Below, piece by piece: positions 10,626 to 19,514 of a stretch of 64,000 nt of DNA. The position numbers were made by a program, and so were the translations under genes. The stretch is from Synaphobranchus kaupii (taxonomy: Eukaryota; Chordata; Actinopteri; Anguilliformes; Synaphobranchidae), in NCBI GenBank assembly GCA_029718625.1, contig CM056381.1:55112157-55176156 (forward strand), given 5' to 3'. Under the pieces are notes generated by a model. The model searched no databases and was not told the origin of the DNA. It was given only the letters and a program-made list of their open reading frames with translations. Within the stretch, counting starts at the first letter, position 1. The number at the start of each line of letters is the position of its first letter.

Positions 10626-12600
10626 TGTAGGAGGGGAATCAAAGTGTGACTCAGGAAAGGCTGCCATTTGTGAGGAGCCCGAGAACGGTGCTCGTCATAA
10701 ACTTCAAAGGACCAGAGAGCCGTGTGATAAAACAATGGACTCTTCGGACTTCCTTCAGGGGGGTTCAGACCATTTGTTCTCACCTGGAAAAGACTGTGAT
10801 GAGAGGAAGTTGGACTGTTTGGTCATGGGTGTGTTTGTGTGTTCTAGGGGCACTTATGGCAGAAGAGGCCATTAAGCCCCTGGCCAAAACAATACATCTG
10901 GGATCTGTCCCGTCTCTCAGGCTGACACCTCAGTTCATTGCACCCCCCTTCTCTCCTGGATTAAGACTCAGTTTAAATGGTCAACAGACCCTGTAAAACT
11001 TACAAACATCGCACATGTGATTCTTATATTGTTACATTATGTCTTATGTAGTAGTAACAGGAATTGCATGTAAAATGGTTCATCAGAAGGGAATTTTCAT
11101 GACAACTGCAACATAATAATATTTAATCTGGTAATAATAATCACAATGGTAAGCTGTTTGGTATGGATGTAATCCAGTAAAATCAAGGAATCAAATGAGA
11201 TACATTTCATACCAAATGGAGTTTAATAAAACATAGTTCCAATAACTCAGGAAAAACTGTAATACTGGAATGTCCTCTCTGGTAATCAACTCCTTTTCCC
11301 TTCACCCTACTCAGCAACAGTGGGGGTTTAGATTCCCGATTCGACCACACCTCCAGGTTAATTTATGACACTGCCGCCTGGTTCAAACGCAGGATTTGGC
11401 TTAAAAGAAAGGGAGACACACTTATCTGGGAGCATCGTAACCGATCTCCCACACCATGCAGATTGTGTATTTTCGGTAGGGAAGATCGCATCCGATCTCC
11501 CACACCGTGCAGACTCCGTGTATACTCTGTGTTTGTGTTTGGAGAATCGTAACTGATCTCCCACACAGTGCAGATTATGTATGTATGTGTGTGTAGTTAA
11601 AGCAGGCCGGGTAAGATATTTACTCTGTGTTTTCTATTCTTAATTTGTATGTTTTGTAATTGACCTAATTTTAAGATAATGACCTACCTGCCTGTGAATA
11701 AATTCTTATTATTTTAACTTGCGTGGTCTCCATGACTCTATTCCATTTTCTACCCTTTCAGCCTAAATTACGACTGAATACTCGGGGAAAATTCTGACCA
11801 ATGACCAACTGATCAGTGGTGGGGTACAGAAAGTGGAGATTCTAAGTTGGTAGGCGGCTAAGGTCGGTCATTAACAGGTTTAGTGAATGTACGGCTCTGG
11901 GAATTTGACGTGGAGAGCCCATGGACGTTTTACGTCGGTTCTTGTCAAATTCGCCTTAAGGAGCCCTTTTAGTGCACGCTAACCTGGGCTCGCAACTATC
12001 GATGTAAAATATAATACATGTATTGTGTTAGCCAGACCCCAACCTCTGAGTTTCTCCACCGAACCGAGATTCGGCAATAGTGTTAATCCCGGGAGCATAT
12101 ATTGAGTAATGGTGGCATACAAGGAAGAGTCGAGTGTACTCACTCTGAGCTTCACGCATGATTAAAGTAAATTCTAAATTATATTTTAATAATTACGAGT
12201 AAACCAATTGTAACTGTTACGCTTACTGTTTGGGATCATAGATATATTCAATGTGTCGTTCAGCTCCTGTGTGTATGTTCTAATGCTTCCATTGGAATAT
12301 TGACATTTGGACGACAGGTCGGATATATCCGTGATAACAACATGGCCCCGTTTACGAACGGAGAATTATAAGAATCGTACTGATCCGTTTCAGGCCTGTC
12401 TTAAGCGGGATATGGAGCAGCGCATTCATATCTGACTCATGGCGACGGACTCAGTATATTCTTAAATGTACTTGTAATATATACATGACCGGAGGATAAA
12501 TCACTGAATTCTTTATTTACATCACAACAGCAAAGGAAAAACATATTTACTCCTTCCCCTCCAGCTATTCCCTCATTGGTCTAGCTGTGCGGGTTCTACA
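10626..12600 (+). mobile_element. 1975-bp solo LTR inserted in a gypsy LTR
   Basis: It begins TGTAGGAGG and ends GGTTCTACA, so the ends form TGTAG/CTACA. It is flanked by the 4-bp duplication CAGC (10622-10625 and 12601-12604), and removing it restores the host LTR exactly. AATAAA at 11697-11702 suits plus-strand orientation. No coding frame is supported. A 4-bp duplication and TG...CA ends fit a retrovirus-like or Ty3/gypsy family. The internal part was presumably lost by recombination between two LTRs. Confidence 0.8.
11430..11582 (+). repeat. Triplicated direct repeat inside the solo LTR
   Basis: Three copies of a unit like ATCGTAACCGATCTCCCACA followed by C-TGCAGA lie around 11443, 11494 and 11555 (spacings 51 and 61 bp), ahead of the AATAAA. 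Direct repeats in this position are often enhancer elements in retroviral LTRs. That role here is inference. Confidence 0.6.
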
Positions 12601-12714
12601 CAGCCAACAGGTGACAACAATCAGTAGATGTAATGACACGGCTGCCCCGAGGGGTGGCAGTGTATCCTAATACATAACAAAATGGACTGCCATGTAAACA
12701 ATTCAGTTAGCCAG

Positions 12715-13242
12715 TGTAAAGAAAAAACAGAACGGCTCCGAAGTTCGTCGAAAATGACAAAGTTTATTCTTCGTAACAGCAGTTGTCAGAGATACAGCAA
12801 TGCACTCTGGATTCAGCGGAGTAAAATCTGAATCCTGTTCTGTAAAATGGATGACTATAAATACCATTTTCAGGCTTTGTTTTCTACAGGCAGGAAACAG
12901 AAATGTATATTCGAAAATGATGTGATTGATTTAAGGAAGACTGGCTCCCTTAGATCAATCAGTCTGTCCATCAGTAGGGGGTCTGAAGGTGCAACTTCCC
13001 ATGGTCTAACCAGGAACCAGTCTATTGTATTGCTAATCTAATTTCCTTGGTTGAAATAGGCTTTGATCACTCACTCCCAGCTGCTATTCTATAATTGAAT
13101 GCTATGCCTAACAGTGGCGACGAGTCACTGCTTTCACTTACATTTTAACCTACATTGTATTTATGATAAGTTGGTTGATTCGGCCGGCGGCGTGGTTGAT
13201 TTGTCAGTGTTTGAGTGGATCATGTCAGTTTAGAATCTTACA
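12715..13242 (-). repeat. 3' LTR of the gag-only element
   Basis: 528 bp, TGTAA...TTACA ends. In element orientation a TATA-like TATTTATAG (about 12856) is followed by AATAAA (about 12761-12766), a normal U3-R-U5 order. Confidence 0.88.
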
Positions 13243-13253
13243 ATCCCCCCTTT
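13243..13253 (-). promoter_or_regulatory. Polypurine tract of the gag-only element
   Basis: AAAGGGGGGAT on the minus strand abuts the 3' LTR. Confidence 0.75.
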
Positions 13254-14458
13254 GATGCTTATCTGCCAGAAAGCATCACTTCACCCAAGTCTGACAAACA
13301 ACATGAACACCTCATTCCCAAGAAGTGTGCCAGTGGCGGTGCTGTCCTGTCTTAGGTTGCCCTCTTTTGGCTTGGAGAGTCTTACCCGTCATGGGATCCA
13401 GCACCACACCCAGCTGGACTTATTGCCATATTCTGCCATGCTCTTACCTGGTGGAACTTATCATAATTACAATTTTATTGAGAATTTAGACTAGTGATAA
13501 TAAAAGTCAGCTGCCAGGAGGAGGTAGATCTAAGGACTACTTCATCCAATTTGCCTGTCTGATGATGTCGCTAGAAAACCCAAAATTCTGCCGCTTCAGA
13601 AATGAACACATACAATACAACATAAAACTTTGAAACACAATACGAACTAGACAAACACATACGGCTGCTTTGAATGTCACTTCCCACAGAAGACCGGAGT
13701 ATGCAATTTCTAAGTCACCATCATGCATCTGGTTTAACAGTTGCTCCGAGGAGACCATCAATAAAGTCCATGAGCTTTCGTCCAGTTGGTGTAGATTTGT
13801 GTTGTTTTGCCACTGGGTTGGATGCAACAGCGCCATGATACTTCAAAAATTTGGTCGTCAGTAGGTCTTTGTACATCCCCGTCACACTTTCCCGCCTGCA
13901 GTGCTCATCCATGTCAGGTGACCAAGCTGTCAGGTTGATGAGGACTGGTACATGGACCCACTGGATGTTGTTGACCGGTACTCCTGGGTTGGGCTGTCAT
14001 CACTTCCGATTGGGGGCCATCCGTTGCTCTGGACATCCTCCTATCACCACGGCTGCTGGCAGTATCATTATCTTGCATATTTTAAACAGGTGCCTGAAAC
14101 AACAAATGAACAATTACTCCCCCTCCCCCCCCACATAACAGGTGCCTGAAACATACAAAACAATTAATTTTGAACAATAATACAAACAATTAAATGACAA
14201 ACAATAATACCAACAATTAATTTGCCCTCCCAATACATATGCAATAGACACCAAAAATGGATAACCCCCCCTTGATTGTAGACATACTATTAAGTATCTG
14301 ACTGCAATCATTAATCCTCCCTCTGCTCTATGCTGTTGCTTCCTGATCTCCTTTCAAATGTCTAACCTCTGCTTGTAATTCATGCAAAGTTTTAAGGAGG
14401 GCACAATAACTAAGCCTCTTCCTATGAGAAGATCTGCACTGTCTTGCTATGTGCCCAT
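13254..14458 (-). other. Pol-less internal region of the gag-only element
   Basis: About 1.2 kb between gag and the 3' LTR. Short minus-strand frames exist (13537-13836 and 13721-13912) but no RT, integrase, protease or membrane-protein motif is visible. I do not recognise them. They may be degraded remnants of a deleted pol/env region. Confidence 0.5.
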
Positions 14459-15946
14459 TCATCCCACATGCAAAACAAACAACCCAATTTGTCTCCTTAT
14501 GAAAATGTCTGCATTGTCTGCGATATGTCCTCTATCCCCGCATGCATAGCAGACAATTGCCCCACCTGAATCACCTTTTTTACATTGTCTTGCTATATGT
14601 CCGCTCTCCCCACATGCATAGCATACAACAACTCTGCTTGGATTGAATTTAAGGGGCCTTTCAGATCTAGCACGCCTACCATTGTTAGGCACATGTCCTT
14701 CATTTCCTGATGAAACAGATTTACGGAAAGAGGTATTATGTGATGATTCCCTCCAAATTGCTGCTATGGGCTTAGTTGGTTTATTGTGTATGTTGATGTT
14801 ATACAACTGAGTCATTTTTGCAACTATATCGGAATATGGTGTGTTGGAATCTATGTGTAGTGCAAGGGCAGTTTGTGTGTGTGTGTCACATTGCGAAATT
14901 AAAGCGGATTTGAACATGGGATCCTGCTGCGTCAGATTCGCTACAACCGCTGTACGAACTAAATGCTTCCCACAATCTCGCGGCATATGCTGCTGGATGT
15001 TCGCCTGGTGACATCACAACCTCTCTTATCTTGTCCCAATCGACCAAGCGTGTCCCTAGAACCCCCAACAATGCAGTTTTCCTGTCATCTCTCCTCGCAT
15101 TCCTGTTGTGAATAGTCTGAGGGAGCGCACTAGCTAACGCATGGGGCAAACAAGCATTCAATATTATGCAAGCATCAGCATCCGTCAAACGATGTAGGTC
15201 AACCATCCTCTCTAAATTGGCTAAAAACTCCATGGGGTCTCGCCTTGCAGGCTCATACGTACCAATATTTTTAACCAAAGATTCAATTTCACTGGGCGAC
15301 AATGGTTTTACAGTCGTAGTGGTCCTTATACGGTCTCCCCCCCTCCCCAGGTACAATCGTCATTGTCTCATGCACTGGTGCTACAGGGAATTTCACCGTA
15401 CAGTCAGAATTGTTGTCCCACGCATTATTTGTGTTATGTTTACCGGGTTTATTCCAGAAATCACTCTCACGGTAATCTGTTCGGTCTACACAGTGCTCTG
15501 TATTTTTATTGCATTTTTGAAATAAGTGGTCGTATGCGTTTTGTAACTTTTTTACCTCTGTGTGGGTACTATCCAATTCGCGCTGTAACTCAGAATTAAA
15601 TTGCTTTGATTCGGCAACCTCTTTACGCAGATCCAATTGTATCTCGGCATTCAAGTTAGCGTGTACATGGTTACTTTTAATTGCTGCTTGGTTCTCCTCG
15701 ATCTGTTGTTTTAAACTGTCGTTCTCCAGTTCAAGAGTCTCTAATCTCTCCTTGCACCGTTTGTATGAAGCAAGAACACCCATCATAGCTACCGCAATCT
15801 TCCCTTTTTGATTTAATTTGCCAACCTTTGGGTGGCTCTCAAATTGGGACACAGCCCCATGTATACGGCTTCTCCTGACTTTCAATGCCTTCTAGAATGT
15901 CAGATTTGCCGTGCTTGGCAATGTAACGAACCATAAAGCTCTCCAT
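14459..15946 (-). pseudogene. Gag-like gene with coiled coil and zinc knuckles, several frameshifts
   Basis: ATG at 15946 opens MESFMVRYIAKHGKSDI. A frame change near 15870 leads into about 100 residues of heptad-like charged sequence (ERLETLELENDSLKQQI), a probable coiled coil. Another shift near 15300 leads into a capsid-like segment (EPARRDPMEFLANLERMVDL). A further shift near 14900-14980 precedes a C-terminal region with two zinc knuckles (CYACGESGHIARQC; CYACGDRGHI, the second losing its last Cys) and a third partly readable. Gag would form particles and bind RNA. Coiled-coil gag N-termini occur in some vertebrate LTR families. Exact family unknown. Confidence 0.75.
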
Positions 15947-16119
15947 AGCTACAATCTAGGTTCCTTCTACTGATGTTAAGTAGCTAAATAAACAACCCGT
16001 TACACGTATAATTATGAAGTCGACCGACAACCAAATAGAATAGTCTAGCCTTGTTACGGTATCCAACCAAACAATCTGTCAAATTATATAAGGTAAGCCT
16101 ATATCAGAACAACCCAAAT

Positions 16120-16495
16120 TACCCAGTTACTTTAGGGTAATATAAATTACAGTTGCCGTTCCAGTGCTCCGGACACAGCCAACTCAACTCTTCCAGTTAC
16201 TTTAGGAATTATTCAATTACAACACCCAATTATCCAGTTACTTTAGGATAAAATAAATCACAGTTGCTGTTCCAGTGCTTCGGACCCAGCTAACTGAACT
16301 ATTCCAGTTACTTTAGGCATTACTTTTACAACACCCAATTATCCAGTTACTTTAGGATAAAATAACTCACAGTTGCTGTTCCAGTGCTTCGGACCCAGCT
16401 AACTCAACAATTCCAGTTACTTTAGGAATTAATTTTAGACTAAATGTCCCAGTACTTCGGGCACATTAATTCTACTGACCAGTTACTTTAGGCCT
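16120..16495 (-). repeat. Tandem-repeat leader of the gag-only element
   Basis: CCAGTTACTTTAGG occurs about seven times between 16120 and 16495, alternating with CCAGTGCTTCGGAC or CCAGTACTTCGG. The compound period is about 107-110 bp (16195, 16305, 16412). It lies between the 5' LTR and gag, where packaging signals normally sit. Confidence 0.8.
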
Positions 16496-16786
16496 AGCTA
16501 CCAAAGTTAATTCCAGTACTTCGGAATTAAAATTGGCCTACAACTCCTACTGTCAGTTACCAAATAAACAACGTTTCAACAAAGTTTCTCCCGTCCAGGT
16601 CGTTTTTAACCAGGGGGGATTTTGCTATAGCCTATCTTAAAACCAGCATAAACACAAGGAACCAAATCTCTTACCAAGTTGTTTTAGTGGTCCCAGTTAT
16701 CTTGAAGAAATCGCCGTTGGTGGGTTTCTTCTGTCACCTCGTCTCCAAAAGTTCTTCTGGTTTTCTTCAGGCTTCTTGAAATCACC

Positions 16787-16804
16787 TCCTGGCTGGCTCG
16801 CCAA
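16787..16804 (-). promoter_or_regulatory. Primer-binding site of the gag-only element
   Basis: On the minus strand the 5' LTR end CTTACA is followed by TTGGCGAGCCAGCCAGG; the TGG start fits a tRNA 3' end. The tRNA was not identified. Confidence 0.6.
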
Positions 16805-17331
16805 TGTAAGAAAAAAAAGAACGGCTCCGAAGTTCGTCGAAAATGACAAAGTTTATTCTTCGTAACAGCAGTTGTCAGAGATACAGCAATGCACTCTGGA
16901 TTCAGCGGAGTAAAATCTGAATCCTGTTCTGTAAAATGGATGACTTTAAATACCATTTTCAGGCTTTGTTTTCTACAGGCAGGAAACAGAAATGTATATT
17001 CGAAAATGATGTGATTGATTTAAGGAAGACTGGCTCCCTTAGATCAATCAGTCTGTCCATCAGTAGGGGGTCTGAAGGTGCAACTTCCCATGGTCTAACC
17101 AGGAACCAGTCTATTGTATTGCTAATCTAATTTCCTTGGTTGAAATAGGCTTTGATCACTCACTCCCAGCTGCTATTCTATAATTGAATGCTATGCCTAA
17201 CAGTGGCGACGAGTCACTGCTTTCACTTACATTTTAACCTACATTGTATTTATGATAAGTTGGTTGATTCGGCCGGCGGCGTGGTTGATTTGTCAGTGTT
17301 TGAGTGGATCATGTCAGTTTAGAATCTTACA
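16805..17331 (-). repeat. 5' LTR of the gag-only element
   Basis: 527 bp, differing from 12715-13242 by only a few changes (an A-run near the start and an A/T change at about 16946). Recent insertion. Confidence 0.88.
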
Positions 17332-17335
17332 CCAG

Positions 17336-18440
17336 GCATCTTACCAACATATCGGGGATTCAAAAGGTATATTTATTGATTAAATAAACTAATAATTGAT
17401 TATGAAAACAACAAAAAATCTTGGGCTTCTTTATGCACTGCAAGAGCCACCCGATAATCGGCTCCCCTACCGGTCACATCTAACTTACATGTTTATTGGC
17501 TTAAAAGTTATCTTATTGTTTTTTGAATCTAATAAATATAATATGTTCAGTAACATTATGTGCCGTAGCTTTGTTGTTCACAAAAGTTTCAGTTTTTCGC
17601 CCGATAACAGGGTTCGGTAGGCTAGCAAGCTAGCTCACCATTACAGAAGAAAACGCTGGTGGTAGCCTACTGGTGCCTTTTCTGTTGTGGCTATAGATAA
17701 ACATTAAGTTATCAACACATCATCACACAGACAATTTACTGACACAATAGTTGTCAGCTGCTCCACCTCCACCTTTAAGTAGCGTAGCTGCTAGACAGGC
17801 TATGTATAGTCATCCTATCTGGCCAAACACGTTAATAACAGCATTAACAGAAGTTACACTAGGCTATATAAACAGACTAACGTTAGGACTCATTTTAAAA
17901 AATTGAGAATGTGGTGTATCCTATATGTCCGAGTTATTGAATTGGACTAACATAAAAAAATAATTTAACTTGTCGCTGTCAAACATTGACAGTAAAGACG
18001 GTTAGCTTACACTCATTTATAAGGTAAATAAGCTATAGCTAAATATGCTAGCTTAAGTTAACGTTACAACAAAAAAAGTTACAGAAAAGTTGTAATAAGA
18101 CAGACTAACGCTAGCTATAAATTTGTATCGCTGTGCCCAGATGAAAGTGAAATAAAAGAACCAGAAACAAAAGTAGATGCACTTAGTCCGTTAAATCGTT
18201 GATGATCAAGTCCACCGCAGTATGATAGCCTGCCAAGGTGAAACACTTTTTGCCCCAGGGTTGCGCGCGCATCCTCTTTTGTTTACAAACAAGAAATGGG
18301 TCTATAGTTCAGAGTTCGACGTCAGAGTTTACTAGTGTGACATCACAACGGCATTCCAGTGTTATTCAGAATTACATAAATGAAGACAAAAATCTTGGGG
18401 ATACATTTGCCTGCTAATCGTGTCTACAGAGATTTTGGTT
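17336..18440. other. Upstream region of the spliced gene, no element delimited
   Basis: AT-rich with TAACGTTA-like words. A GCGCGCGC-containing patch near 18265 is the only CpG-rich spot. No TATA box or transcription start could be assigned. Confidence 0.4.
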
Positions 18441-18465
18441 GATTTTGGTTGTTTTTGTTCTTAAC

Positions 18466-19470
18466 ATGCAAACTGACATCAAATCCAGTGCGGATATTAA
18501 AACCAAAATCCGAAAGGTAAACTTAACTTATTATTATTATTTTAGAAATGATGCACTCTTTTCAAATAAAACCGGACAGCAAAACAGATGGCCTGCAAAA
18601 TTCTACCTTTAGTTTAGAGATGCTATAGATATACAGAGTATATTTACTGTTAACTTTTTATTTGAAGAGTTGTAGGCTACATTAAATGATTTTCATGATT
18701 TCCTCACAAAGTGCTATTTATTTTTGGAAATGCAAAGTTTAATGTGCATTTTATGACTAATATAAATTATCACGTGCTTGAACTGTATTCCCCGGTTTTC
18801 AATGTATTTATTTTAAACATTTATGAATGTTAAAAGTATTTTCGCCTGTTTGGTGTAGGATTCTAGCTCCATCTTGATTTTCAAATAGCTGCATGTATGG
18901 AGATTTGAGGTGATGATTTGCAAACTTTGAAAACTTTGAAAGTTGAATTCTGCTTGTAAGCAATTCAGATTGCTTGTGGATAATGTATGGATAACTTGTG
19001 TGGAGTACGTAGCGACAGTTGTGCTCTGCTGGAGCAAGCAGAAATATGAAGAGCAGGTAAGAGATTGTTCTACAGAATAGAGAGAGAGAGTTTACAGCTG
19101 TTACTATTAATATTCACTAGTGCAGTGCCCGTTCAAAACAAAATAGACACTCATAAAATAGAACATAATATTGTGTCATAACAAAGAAAAATAAATGAAT
19201 GCATAAAAAAATTAATGTGCAAAACTGCAGCATCAGAACAATTAAACTGGTTTTTAAATTATTATTAATGTTATTTTTGCTACTTTATTTTTATTATTGC
19301 TACTTCGAAACTTCGCGGATGCGTTTCAAGTCGCTGTGTTGCTGAACGTTTATTCAGATCAGAACGGAGGAGTAAATCCAATTGTTACGCAGCTGTACAT
19401 TAATTATCACGTCACACAACACACATTCATCTACATGGACTGTAAACTCACTCAGCTTAAAATCCATTAT

Positions 19471-19514
<44 letters not shown>

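Larger units (their letters stand above)
5839..12679 (-). mobile_element. Ty3/gypsy LTR retrotransposon, young, split by a nested solo LTR
   Basis: Order on the minus strand: 5' LTR (right side), primer-binding site, gag-protease, RT-RNase H, integrase, purine tract, 3' LTR (left side). RT before integrase is the Ty3/gypsy order. The target duplication AAATG is at 5834-5838 and 12680-12684. The two LTR copies differ by a single G-run indel over about 227 bp once the nested 10626-12600 insert is ignored, so integration is recent. Even so, pol is broken between gag-protease and RT and again between RNase H and integrase. Confidence 0.93.
10473..12679 (-). repeat. 5' LTR of the gypsy element, interrupted
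   Basis: LTR sequence occupies 10473-10625 and 12605-12679 and matches 5839-6065 almost exactly. The break holds a solo LTR with duplicated CAGC at both edges. Confidence 0.88.
12715..17331 (-). mobile_element. LTR retroelement with gag but no pol
   Basis: Two near-identical LTRs (12715-13242 and 16805-17331) flank 3562 bp. The target duplication CCAG lies at 12711-12714 and 17332-17335. On the minus strand there is a PBS-like TTGGCGAGCCAGCCAGG next to the 5' LTR, a repeat-rich leader, a frameshifted gag and then about 1.2 kb without any recognisable protease, RT or integrase motif. A purine tract follows. It looks like a non-autonomous element mobilised by a relative. The 4-bp duplication fits a retrovirus-like or Ty3 family. 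Confidence 0.85.

Noticed and set aside
13111..13130. TGGCGACGAGTC as a primer-binding site
   Set aside because: It resembles the PBS of the neighbouring gypsy but lies inside an LTR on the wrong strand and is not next to an LTR end.
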